64,000 nucleotides of DNA from Chitinophaga sancti. GTDB lineage: Bacteria; Bacteroidota; Bacteroidia; Chitinophagales; Chitinophagaceae. Every line of letters starts with the position of its first letter. The first letter of the stretch is position 1. Location: the NCBI RefSeq assembly GCF_034087045.1, contig NZ_CP139247.1, positions 6,722,001 through 6,786,000 on the forward strand, in the 5' to 3' direction. The position numbers and the translations under genes are program-made. This document shows positions 18,737-26,982 of the stretch, one piece after another. The notes under the pieces were generated by a model, which was given only the letters and a program-made list of their open reading frames with translations, was not told where the DNA came from and searched no databases.

Positions 18737-19172
18737 ACTCAAAGTAAGAGCAGTTGAACTTTTTTTTTCGCCAAATTTAGTTGGGATATGGCAAACTCAT
18801 TGATTTTAAGTATTTATATATATAATATATCATCCAAAACCGTTAAATATCGAAATATTGCGATACATGGTTAACAAGTAAGGTTTATCTACCCAATATG
18901 GCAAAAGCCATCGCCCGGATTGCCATTTTGCAGGACCTGCATAAAGTAGCGTTCCCTTATGATTTTCGCTTTCGTATAAAACTGGCTTTTACAAATGGAT
19001 AACTACACCATATCACCCCCAGGAATGGCAACTAAACAACCTGGCTTGAATTAAAAGATGGTGTATCAAAGTTAGATACACCATCTTTTAATTCAGATAC
19101 CTAATTGAGTCAGATTCCATTTTATACGATTCTCAGGAGTTTCATTTATTATAACATACCCTCCTATTCTAA
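18737..19172. other. A+T-rich intergenic region with no recognisable gene
   Basis: Between the fabH promoter and the SDR gene. It holds a TATA-rich stretch near 18810-18830, a 34-codon plus-strand ORF at 18897 with no family resemblance, and the perfect hairpin at 19048-19094. Nothing else is supported. Confidence 0.5.
19048..19094. repeat. Perfect 20-bp hairpin, 7-nt loop
   Basis: Arms 19048-19067 and 19075-19094 are exact reverse complements; the loop is AAAGTTA. The A-rich and T-rich outer arms could make it a terminator for the SDR gene that ends 79 bp away at 19173. It has the same geometry as hairpins at 22857 and 39035, with different sequence. Confidence 0.85.
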
Positions 19173-19898
19173 TTACCATGGACAATTAGCCGGTGCCGGA
19201 TAATATTCCTCACTGAAAAATTGCCCTGTCGGACCCTCATGCCCTATTAACGCATATTTAGCAATCCTTTGTCCTGCTTCTTCAGGTGTACTGGTACCCT
19301 GATGCCCCGTAAAATCAGTTTGCGTATACCCAGGACAAACAGCATTTACTTTAAACGCGGTATTCCGCAACTCATACGCCAGGCTCACCGTGTACATATT
19401 CAACGCTGACTTGGAAGACTGATATACTACATATCGCTTAGGATAATTGCTATTGTAAATATCCGCTGCCGCAGAAAGCGAAGCCATAGCCGTGCTTACA
19501 TTTACAATACGAGGCTCTGGGGAGATTTTTAATAAATCAATGAAAGCCTGTGTCACCCTTACTACACCAAATACATTGGTATCATATACTTTCTGATACT
19601 GCTCTGCAGCCGTCTCCAATGCCGATTGCGCTAATACACCAGAAATGCCTGCATTGTTGACCAGGACATCTAAAGCACTGATTGCTTTTCTTGCTGCATC
19701 CACAGATGCCTGGCTGGTCACATCCAATTGTATTGCTGAAATATTAGTCAAACCTTCGGCATTCAGTTTTTCAACTGCCGCCTGGCCGTTTTCAGGATCA
19801 CGGCTACCCAAATAAACAAAGACACCTTTTTGCGCAAGTATTTTTGCTACTTCAAAGCCAATACCTTTGTTAGCGCCTGTTATTAATGCTGATTTCAT
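19173..19898 (-). CDS. SDR family NAD(P)-dependent oxidoreductase
   Basis: 241 residues from ATG 19898, which places the Rossmann motif TGANKGIG at residues 7-14. NNAGISG, the serine in NVSTAMAS and YQSSK (catalytic YxxxK) complete the classical short-chain dehydrogenase set. Resembles carbonyl-reductase-like SDRs. It is 61 bp downstream of an AraC regulator on the same strand, a common regulator/target arrangement. Substrate unknown. Confidence 0.87.
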   Translation of the reverse strand: MKSALITGANKGIGFEVAKILAQKGVFVYLGSRDPENGQAAVEKLNAEGLTNISAIQLDVTSQASVDAARKAISALDVLVNNAGISGVLAQSALETAAEQYQKVYDTNVFGVVRVTQAFIDLLKISPEPRIVNVSTAMASLSAAADIYNSNYPKRYVVYQSSKSALNMYTVSLAYELRNTAFKVNAVCPGYTQTDFTGHQGTSTPEEAGQRIAKYALIGHEGPTGQFFSEEYYPAPANCPW

Positions 19899-19959
19899 AC
19901 CTTCTGATTTATGCAACGAAGGTAGCAGGCAGAAAAACAGCCGATGGGGACAAATCATT

Positions 19960-20841
19960 TTAATTGTGGGACAAATCCTGTAATTCGGACAGATAGGCGC
20001 TTACACTCTTGCCTGTACTTTTTTTGAAAACACGGGAGAAATAACGGGGGTCAGTAAAGCCCAGCTCATAAGCCAGTTCCTTCACTGATAACTTTGAATA
20101 TTGTAATTTCCGCTGGGCTTCCAGCATAAGCCGGTTTGTGATCCACTCTTTTGGTGAAACGCCTGCAAATTCCTTTACAATACCATATAAGGTGCTTGAA
20201 GTTAATGCGAGTCTGTCCGCAATACCCTGCACATCATGCTGCTCAGAAAGGTTCGTTTCTACAGCCAATTTAAAGGCGATGTACTTTGATAGTTTGGATC
20301 CTGTATTCACCTCCTTACGTTCATACCGCTCAAAATAGGCGGTATTAAACTCAGTCAGTACTGCATGCAAATGTGCGAGGATCACTTCAGACTTTTTCTG
20401 TTTGCCGGGCGCGTGCAAAAGCTGAAATAGCCCGGCAAGAAGATTCTTTACCCGTTGCTGAGCAGTCTCGTCAAAAGAGATAGTATTGGCGTTATAAGGA
20501 TTGACAAGGAACGGATAAGAACCTGGCAACAGCATCAGCGTGCTTTCATCAAAAGACAGCGCATATTGATGCATATTTTTATCATAAGGCAATTTGGTAA
20601 AAACCTGATTAGGCAAACCGTAGACCAGTCCACCATCCCCAACGGTAAATTGTTGCAGGTCAGCCACAAATGTGGCGGACCCCTTCACTATATATTGAAA
20701 ATAGTAAAAGGAGAGCCTGTGAGGTTTTACCAAAATCGCCATCACATCCTCCGGTAGTTGGATAGCACAGTTTTCATTCAACGCGATAGCCAATTTATCG
20801 TGATGCCTGATTTTGTCCAACATGCCCCTCGTATCTTCCAT
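19960..20841 (-). CDS. AraC family transcriptional regulator
   Basis: A 293-residue protein with an N-terminal cupin-like domain and a C-terminal AraC DNA-binding region (IADRLALTSSTLYGIVKEFAG and LGFTDPRYFSRVFKKSTGKS). The gene immediately precedes the SDR oxidoreductase and probably regulates it. ATG 20841 gives a normal family length. Confidence 0.87.
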   Translation of the reverse strand: MEDTRGMLDKIRHHDKLAIALNENCAIQLPEDVMAILVKPHRLSFYYFQYIVKGSATFVADLQQFTVGDGGLVYGLPNQVFTKLPYDKNMHQYALSFDESTLMLLPGSYPFLVNPYNANTISFDETAQQRVKNLLAGLFQLLHAPGKQKKSEVILAHLHAVLTEFNTAYFERYERKEVNTGSKLSKYIAFKLAVETNLSEQHDVQGIADRLALTSSTLYGIVKEFAGVSPKEWITNRLMLEAQRKLQYSKLSVKELAYELGFTDPRYFSRVFKKSTGKSVSAYLSELQDLSHN

Positions 20842-21025
20842 ATATGAGATAGTTTACTACAAAGATACAAATAGCTGATTGAGTTTTCCACCTGACATGG
20901 CCTCTTGCTGGAATATCGCAGCATCGCCTCTTGTAAGAAACACCTGTTTGTTTTGGGTAAGATTCCCCTAAAATAAAATAGGTGAACTCTATAATACGGT
21001 TATTTTTATTTGTATTTTGTTTATT

Positions 21026-22846
21026 ATGAAAACAAACTACTGCCTGCTTTACCTGGGCATCCTATTATTCCACGGACTATTCTTAAAAAAGTCTTTAGCC
21101 CAAACCGCCAAACTACCCACCCAATGGACGAAAGCTGCGATGGCAGCAGCGGTGCCTTTTCCTGAATACCCACGTCCACAGTTAGGGCGAAAGGAATGGA
21201 TGTGTTTGAATGGGAAATGGGATTATATAGGAGGTAAACAGGTGGCGAGTGCATTGAACCCTGTTAAACCGATTGCTTTTAGTGATAAAGCGGAAAAGAT
21301 ATTGGTGCCTTACTGTCCGGAATCTGTGCTGTCAGGCATCGAGCGGAATCAGGAGATTAATATGTGGTACCGCCGCACTTTTGAAATTCCTGCTTCATGG
21401 AAAGGGAAGCAAATCATACTCAACTTTGATGCAGTGGATCATGACGCGACCTTATTTGTCAATGGAGAAAAAGCCGGGGTGCATGCTGGTGGTTATAGTT
21501 CCTTTCATTTCAACATTACAAAATATCTAAAAGCTGGTACCAACACGATTGTCGTTGCGGCACATGACCCTAACGATGGCAGAACACCTTCCGGTAAAAA
21601 CGGTCCACGGGGCGATTATACCTTTACATCAGGTATCTGGCAAAGTGTATGGCTGGAACCAGTCAGCGAGCATTATATTAAAAGTATCCGGCTATTACCT
21701 GACCTTGTCAACAACAGGCTCCAGGTATTTGTGGATGCAGATCCGGCACATGTAAAGGCTGTTGCATTGAATGGTACTGACGTGGTGTCTGAAAGTTCAG
21801 GGCGCTCCGGTACGCTACTATATGTACCAATAAAAGAATCTATATTATGGTCGCCCGATGATCCGTTTTTATATGATCTGAAAATAACCCTGACAGACAA
21901 TAAAGGAAATATCACAGATGAAGTGAGCAGTTATTTTGGTATGCGTGATATAAAACTGGGTAAAGTAAATGGAGTGATAAGACCATTGCTCAATAATAAA
22001 TTTGTGATGCAGGTTGGCTTACTGGATCAGGGTTATTGGCCGGATGGTATTTTGACAGCACCTACAGAAGAAGCGTTAAGATCTGATATCTCGTTTACAA
22101 AAAAAGCTGGTTTCAATTTAATCAGGAAACATATGAAGACTGAGCCTAAGCGATTTTACTATTGGGCAGACAAGCTCGGTTTATTAGTTTGGCAGGATAT
22201 GCCGGCAATCTGGTATCAGCATGAAGATACGGCCAGGAATAGAAGCGTTTTCCGGAAGGAATTAGTAGATATGATGGATGATCTTTACAACTCCCCTTCT
22301 ATTATTACCTGGGTACCGTTCAATGAAAACTGGGGAGCATTTGATGTAAAAGAAATGACTGATTGGGTGAAGAAGCTGGATCCTTCAAGGTTGGTAAATG
22401 GTAATTCAGGTTTTAATAATAACCCTGGGTACCAGGAGGCAGCAGGCGATCCGGGCAATGGAGATTTTGTAGATACACATATTTACGTGGGGCCATATGG
22501 GGCTTCTGTACCGGATGATAAGCGGGCAGCTTCGTTGGGTGAGTTTGGAGGTGTTGGCTTGTTTGTACGGGGGCATATGTGGCCGGTGGAGAATAATGCA
22601 TATGCTTATGAACCGACTAAGGAGCGATTAACGGATAGTTATATACTTTTGATGGACCAGGTGGAGCAATTGATGAGGTATAAAGGATTGAGTGTAGCGA
22701 TATATACGCAGACAACGGATGTGGAGCATGAGGTGAATGGGATGTTGACTTATGACAGGGAGGTGGAGAAAATGGATGTTAAGAGGATAAAGGAGGTGAA
22801 TGAAGCGGTGATTAGAGCGGGTAATGAATTAAAAACAGGAAAATAA
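21026..22846 (+). CDS. Glycoside hydrolase family 2 (beta-galactosidase-like)
   Basis: 606 residues from ATG 21026 (a TTG nine bases upstream is ignored). A signal peptide is followed by the GH2 sugar-binding jelly roll (MWYRRTFEIP), an immunoglobulin-like domain and a TIM barrel. The acid/base is Glu434 in the N-E pair of FNENWGAF and the nucleophile is probably Glu506 in SLGEFGG. GH2 members are retaining exo-glycosidases acting on beta-galactosides, glucuronides or mannosides; specificity is open. A monocistronic gene ended by a long hairpin. Confidence 0.87.
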   Translation: MKTNYCLLYLGILLFHGLFLKKSLAQTAKLPTQWTKAAMAAAVPFPEYPRPQLGRKEWMCLNGKWDYIGGKQVASALNPVKPIAFSDKAEKILVPYCPESVLSGIERNQEINMWYRRTFEIPASWKGKQIILNFDAVDHDATLFVNGEKAGVHAGGYSSFHFNITKYLKAGTNTIVVAAHDPNDGRTPSGKNGPRGDYTFTSGIWQSVWLEPVSEHYIKSIRLLPDLVNNRLQVFVDADPAHVKAVALNGTDVVSESSGRSGTLLYVPIKESILWSPDDPFLYDLKITLTDNKGNITDEVSSYFGMRDIKLGKVNGVIRPLLNNKFVMQVGLLDQGYWPDGILTAPTEEALRSDISFTKKAGFNLIRKHMKTEPKRFYYWADKLGLLVWQDMPAIWYQHEDTARNRSVFRKELVDMMDDLYNSPSIITWVPFNENWGAFDVKEMTDWVKKLDPSRLVNGNSGFNNNPGYQEAAGDPGNGDFVDTHIYVGPYGASVPDDKRAASLGEFGGVGLFVRGHMWPVENNAYAYEPTKERLTDSYILLMDQVEQLMRYKGLSVAIYTQTTDVEHEVNGMLTYDREVEKMDVKRIKEVNEAVIRAGNELKTGK

Positions 22847-22856
22847 TAGAATGGTT

Positions 22857-22915
22857 ATGCAACTATAATGGGTACTCGTAACACAGGATGTTACGAGTAC
22901 CCATTATAGTTGCAT
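22857..22915. terminator. Perfect 26-bp hairpin between convergent GH2 and ung
   Basis: Arms 22857-22882 and 22890-22915 are exact reverse complements with the 7-nt loop ACAGGAT. It lies 10 bp after the GH2 stop and 5 bp before the ung stop, so it could act as a bidirectional terminator, although no long T run follows. The arm length is unusual for an ordinary terminator. Confidence 0.7.
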
Positions 22916-22919
22916 ATCG

Positions 22920-23591
22920 TTATAAACTCCAATCCACAGGTTCAATACCCGCTTTTGCCAGCATTTCATTTGTCTTAGAAAAGTGCCTGCAACCAAAGAA
23001 TCCTTTATCAGCACTGAAAGGCGATGGATGCGCCGCTTTCAGAATATGGTGCTTGGTAGCATCTATCAGTACCTGTTTGTCCTGAGCAAACCGTCCCCAA
23101 AGAATAAATACCACATCTTTTTTATTTTCTGACACTTTTCTGATTACCGCATCCGTAAAGTTTTCCCAGCCGACTTTTGAGTGAGAAGCGGGTTCATTGG
23201 CGCGGACAGTGAGAAATGCATTCAGGAGCAATACGCCATGCTCTGCCCATTTGGTGAGGTTCCCTCCTTGTGGAATAGGCAGGCCAAGGTCAGCATGCAG
23301 CTCCTTAAAAATATTCACAAGGGAAGGTGGAGGTTTAACGCCATCCTGTACAGAAAAACATAAACCATGTGCTTGTCCGGGACCGTGATAAGGGTCTTGT
23401 CCTAATAAAACAACTTTAACTTTATCGAAGGGAGTCTTGTCGAAAGCATTGAAAATAAGGTTGCCAGGAGGGTAAATGGTGCGGTTCAAAGCCTTCTCCT
23501 GCTTGAGATGGAGGGCGATTTGTTCAAAGTAAGATTTCTGGAATTCATCTTTTAAAACTTCTTTCCAACTTGCTTCAATTTTAACGTCCAT
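22920..23591 (-). CDS. ung: Uracil-DNA glycosylase, family 1
   Basis: 223 residues from ATG 23591; longer frames read back across the tRNA and are rejected. The water-activating loop GQDPYHGPGQ (Asp66) and the leucine loop HPSPFS with GFFGCRHFSKTN identify family 1 Ung. It removes uracil from DNA to start base-excision repair. Start sites of ung and of the tRNA promoter lie back to back at 23591-23653. Confidence 0.95.
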   Translation of the reverse strand: MDVKIEASWKEVLKDEFQKSYFEQIALHLKQEKALNRTIYPPGNLIFNAFDKTPFDKVKVVLLGQDPYHGPGQAHGLCFSVQDGVKPPPSLVNIFKELHADLGLPIPQGGNLTKWAEHGVLLLNAFLTVRANEPASHSKVGWENFTDAVIRKVSENKKDVVFILWGRFAQDKQVLIDATKHHILKAAHPSPFSADKGFFGCRHFSKTNEMLAKAGIEPVDWSL

Positions 23592-23620
23592 AAATTTTTT
23601 AAAATTTTGAATGGCAAAAA

Positions 23621-23653
23621 TTTGTTTTATAAAGGGAATTTTCACTAGATTTG
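23621..23653 (+). promoter_or_regulatory. Promoter of tRNA-Arg
   Basis: TTTG (23621-23624) and TAGATTTG (23646-23653) match the Bacteroidota -33/-7 consensus with 21 bp between. Transcription would start about 37 bp before the mature tRNA. Confidence 0.6.
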
Positions 23654-23696
23654 CACTCCCAAATGAAACGGTAAATATACGGGAAATTTGGAAAAC

Positions 23697-23770
23697 GGAT
23701 CGGTAGCTCAGCTGGATAGAGCAGCTGCCTTCTAAGCAGCAGGTCATTGGTTCGAATCCAATCCGGTTCA
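23697..23770 (+). tRNA. tRNA-Arg (anticodon TCT)
   Basis: A 74-nt cloverleaf: acceptor GGATCGG pairs with CCGGTTC (two G-T wobbles), D arm GCTC/GAGC, anticodon stem GCTGC/GCAGC with loop CTTCTAA (anticodon TCT), and T arm ATTGG-TTCGAAT-CCAAT. Discriminator A at 23770; CCA is not encoded. A broken tyrosine integrase follows 222 bp downstream, so the tRNA is the likely attachment site of a past integrative element. Confidence 0.95.
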
Positions 23771-23772
23771 CT

Positions 23773-23800
23773 AAAGCACGATGCAAATCGTGCTTTTTTT
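23773..23800 (+). terminator. Intrinsic terminator of tRNA-Arg
   Basis: AAAGCACGAT (23773-23782), loop GCAA, ATCGTGCTTT (23787-23796), then T to 23800. It follows the tRNA directly. Confidence 0.85.
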
Positions 23801-23886
23801 ATGCATATAAGTAAGTCCACAGCGCGTTTCAGCGAATTTTACAGATCAAAACATATTATTCTATATCAAGATAAATGGTATCCCTT

Positions 23887-23928
23887 TCGGTGTCCTATTC
23901 GGTGTCCTATCTTCATATGGACACCGAA
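23887..23928 (+). repeat. Tandem 12-bp repeat plus inverted copy before the integrase
   Basis: TCGGTGTCCTAT occurs twice in immediate tandem (23887-23898, 23899-23910), and the reverse complement GGACACCGA follows at 23919-23927. Three copies of TCGGTGTCC in 41 bp just before an integrase and after its tRNA target suggest arm-type integrase sites or an operator. No other copies were noticed in the window. Confidence 0.6.
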
Positions 23929-23991
23929 TTTAAAATGGTGCGTTTTGTATCTTTTTAAAGAGCAATTTTTAACCGGATTAGATCCAAATTC

Positions 23992-25522
23992 ATGAATTTT
24001 AAGCAAAAACTGTCCATTCTTTTCTATTTAGTTAGAAGTAAAAGATCGAAAGATGGTAAAATACCTATATATGTCCGTATCACTATTGACGGCTTAGACG
24101 ATTATTTTTCATCTGGCTGTAAAGTACTGGATGAAGACTGGGATGGTGAAAAAAAGCAAGTCTTACCTACAGACAAATCCTACAAACAAACCAATAAAAC
24201 TCTCGGCCAGATAAAAACCGACCTCGAGCGCCATTTTGACCTCCTCCAGGCAAAAGACGGGTTTGCTACTACTGTTTTAGTGATCGAATCTTACAAAACT
24301 CCCATAAACGGTGCAAAGATCAGGGACGAAAAAACCCAAAACCTTGCCTTTAGTGATGCCCTGGATACGCTGATCCTTAAATATCTCAAATTTTCCGACA
24401 AAAGGAAAAAGGCATATGAGTTTGACCAGACCCCGCCCCCTGAAAGAAAAATACTCCTTGATGAAGAGGAATCAATCCTCAAAAAGGAATTAACGAAGGT
24501 AGTCAAACAAGGAAACGACATCTTCGACAAAAAAGCCACCAAAAGACATTAATGCTGGCAGTAAATGAATATCTGTTAGATTTTCTGGAGCTGGTTTTTG
24601 TAGATGAGCGATCTCCAAATAGCCTTGAAAAGTTAATAGGCAGGAAAAAACGTTATATAGAATTTATTCAATACCGTTAAAAAAAACAGATCTGCTACTT
24701 AATACGCTTGAATATAAGTTCATTGAAGATTTTTATGGCTATTTGATAAAACAATATGAATTGAAAGATGTTTCCGCCGGTAAATATGCGCAAAGCATAA
24801 AAGAGATTATAGATAGAGTTGTTGCAAAAGGCTGGATGAGTCATAACATATTTGCGATATTCAAATGCACCTTTAAAAGAAAAAAGAAACCCCATCCCAA
24901 AGCGAGCGAGTTTCATACCCTTGTAAATCATCAGTTTAAAAACAGTTTCTATGAACTTCTCCGTGATTTGTATGAATTTAGCTGCTATACAGGTTTTGCT
25001 TACCAGGAGGTATATGATAGCGCCCCTCACCATGTGAACCTACAGGATGATGGAGAATTATGGATATATATTGATCGTCAGAAAACTGGTTTCCCGGAAA
25101 AAGTACCATTACTTCCCGGAGCAATAAAACTGATCCAAAAGTATAAAAACCATCCTGTGGCTCTTAGAAGAAACAGGCTTTTCCCAGTTCCGACAAATCA
25201 GGCATACAATGAAGGGTTAAAAGAAATAGCCAAAGAATTAAATTTTCAATATTTAGAGTTGACAACCCATGATGCAAGGCGCTTCTTCGCCACTGAGATG
25301 ACCTACAAGAAGGGAGTTCCATTAAAAACTGTCAGCAAGATGTTGGGGCATCAATCCATTAAAACAACTGAATTGTATGTAGATGTTGATGAAGAGGCCA
25401 TCAGTGAAAGTATGAAAAACGTGAAGGAAAAATTATTTAATGATGATGGAGAACTGAAAAATACCACACCTGTAATTGAAATAAACAACACGCTAAAAGT
25501 TGCTCATATCGCCGTTAAATAA
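23992..25522 (+). pseudogene. Tyrosine recombinase (integrase) broken by two frameshifts
   Basis: Three adjoining frames together give about 510 residues. 23992-24552 encodes the arm-binding N-terminus (KLSILFYLVRSKRSKDGKIP); 24552-24680 continues in another frame (VNEYLLDFLELVFVDERSP); from about 24674 a third frame runs to 25522 with the core-binding and catalytic domains. The catalytic part has THDARRFF (His-x-x-Arg), LGHQSIKTTELY (His and nucleophile Tyr). The first Arg seems absent (CYTGFAYQEVY), as known for some Bacteroides conjugative-transposon integrases. The second shift sits at an 8-A run. Adjacent to tRNA-Arg. Confidence 0.8.
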
Positions 25523-25565
25523 CGAGAAATGCCCTGTCTGCAGACAGGGCATTTCTCGTTATTTA
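25516..25565. terminator. 50-bp perfect palindrome between convergent reading frames
   Basis: 25516-25540 is the exact reverse complement of 25541-25565, with no spacer (centre CTGCAG). It overlaps the integrase stop on one side and the stop of the minus-strand ORF at 25559 on the other, so it probably acts as a shared terminator. Confidence 0.7.
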
Positions 25566-26055
25566 TTTGAAGGGGGCATCTCTTCTAATGTGCTGATCAT
25601 CCAGGAAAATGCCTGTAGTAGCGCATTAAACACTGCTATTTCATGAACAGGTGAATGCGATATGATCTTTTCCACTGCTTCGGAATCCTTCTTTTTAACC
25701 CCTTCAGCAACGAAAGGAATAGGCACCTCTATTTCATCCTTCTCAGGAGTCAAAATTTGCCTTGCCTGAGTCGAAAATTTTTGCCTGGTCTTTACCTCCA
25801 CCTCCTGTACCAGCTTGTACATATTTTTCAACAGAAGTGCACTATAAACCTGCTTATGAGCAGGTCCTTCATATACAATCGCATCCAGGATGAATTGTTG
25901 CTCTTTTTTATCTGCCAGGATAAGTTTGATAAAATCGTCCGGAGTGCCGACTAATAATGCACCTACTCCCGAATCTCTGATACATGAATTGTTGACTAAA
26001 TTATTCTTAGCCCTGCAAAGTTGGGCTGTGGAAATAAGATTAACAGGAAGAACAG
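25559..26055 (-). pseudogene. Unrecognised ORF without a usable start codon
   Basis: The minus-strand frame is open from about 26055 to TAA at 25559-25561 and reads like a protein (GALLVGTPDDFIKLILADKK, later KLVQEVEVKTRQKFS and SPVHEIAVFNALLQAFSWM), but its first ATG is at 25831, deep inside the apparent domain. I do not recognise a family. Probably a gene that lost its 5' end when the element beside it was rearranged; a short protein starting at 25831 (90 residues) is the alternative. Confidence 0.4.
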
Positions 26056-26252
26056 ATTAAGATTTCTTAATACTGGAAGAATGAAATCTCCGCCCAAAAA
26101 ACAATGATTACGAAAATATTCCCTCAATAAAAAAATACCGGGCAATAATAGTGCATCAAACCTATACTTTGATAATTTCAACTTCTCAACATTCCTGATT
26201 TTGTCATATTAATGTCACAATTCATTCAACCTTCCCAAACATAAATTTAAAA

Positions 26253-26270
26253 TTCGACATTTGTGTCGAA
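26253..26270 (+). promoter_or_regulatory. TetR operator upstream of the tetR gene
   Basis: Inverted repeat TTCGAC-N6-GTCGAA, 16 bp before the TetR start at 26286. The same sequence with the same spacing occurs before the efflux operon at 26914-26931, so both are likely bound by this TetR protein. Confidence 0.75.
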
Positions 26271-26285
26271 CAAATAAGTCAATAA

Positions 26286-26897
26286 ATGTCACACGATCCA
26301 TCCACCAATATCGAATTGCAAATCAAAGAAGCTGCAAAACGTGTATTCGTGCGAAAAGGACTGGAAGGCACCAAGCTTCAGGAAATAGCCGAAGAAGCCG
26401 GCATCGGCCGCACAGCTGTTCATTACTACTACCGTAGCAAGGAAAAACTATACGCCATCGTATGGTCTGAATTCTTCGCAGAAATCTCTTCCAGGTTACC
26501 AGAAAACATCAGAACAACTATGCCAGTAGTCGAACGAATGAAACTATTCGCTGAACACTATATTGACTCCGCCATCAGAAATCCTGAAATTGACCTCTTT
26601 GTTCTCAACGAATTCAATGTCAATCCAGACATGATCAAAGAAATCTTCCTTTCCACCATGCCCGTAAACCTGAAAGAATATTTTCTCCCATACATCGAAG
26701 AAGCCGTGGAAAAAGGAGAAATGACCGGAGATCCCATGCAGATCTTCATTACCCTGCTCTCCGTTTGCTTGTTCCCCTTCGCCGGCATGGCCATGATAAA
26801 AACAATTATGAACATATCCAACGAAAATTACCTTCAATTATTGGAGCAACGTAAGGATTACGTAATGAATTTTTTAACCACTGCTTTCAAACCCTGA
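26286..26897 (+). CDS. TetR/AcrR family repressor of the RND efflux operon
   Basis: 203 residues; N-terminal helix-turn-helix with LQEIAEEAGIGRTAVHYYYRSKEKLY, then a helical ligand-binding domain. It is followed after 85 bp by tolC-, adaptor- and RND-type genes on the same strand. Identical inverted repeats (TTCGAC-N6-GTCGAA) stand before this gene and before the efflux operon, supporting autorepression and control of the pump. Inducer unknown. Confidence 0.9.
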   Translation: MSHDPSTNIELQIKEAAKRVFVRKGLEGTKLQEIAEEAGIGRTAVHYYYRSKEKLYAIVWSEFFAEISSRLPENIRTTMPVVERMKLFAEHYIDSAIRNPEIDLFVLNEFNVNPDMIKEIFLSTMPVNLKEYFLPYIEEAVEKGEMTGDPMQIFITLLSVCLFPFAGMAMIKTIMNISNENYLQLLEQRKDYVMNFLTTAFKP

Positions 26898-26913
26898 TTT
26901 TTTTTGCCTATAA

Positions 26914-26931
26914 TTCGACAGCAAAGTCGAA
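26914..26931 (+). promoter_or_regulatory. TetR operator upstream of the RND efflux operon
   Basis: TTCGAC (26914-26919), N6, GTCGAA (26926-26931), 51 bp before the TolC start. Second copy of the site at 26253-26270. Confidence 0.75.
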
Positions 26932-26982
26932 CATAAAATTCTAATAATTCATTTAAACTAAAAAACCGAACAATCAAGTAAA

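Noticed and set aside
18897..19001. 34-codon plus-strand ORF in the fabH-SDR gap
   Set aside because: No recognisable pattern or ribosome-binding context; too short to support.
23592..23786. Extended uracil-DNA glycosylase start at 23786
   Set aside because: The extra 65 codons read backwards through tRNA-Arg, so they are not coding.
26253..26931. TTCGAC repeats as insertion-sequence target duplications
   Set aside because: They are inverted repeats with identical 6-bp spacing at two promoters flanking a TetR gene, which fits operators; no transposase lies between them.
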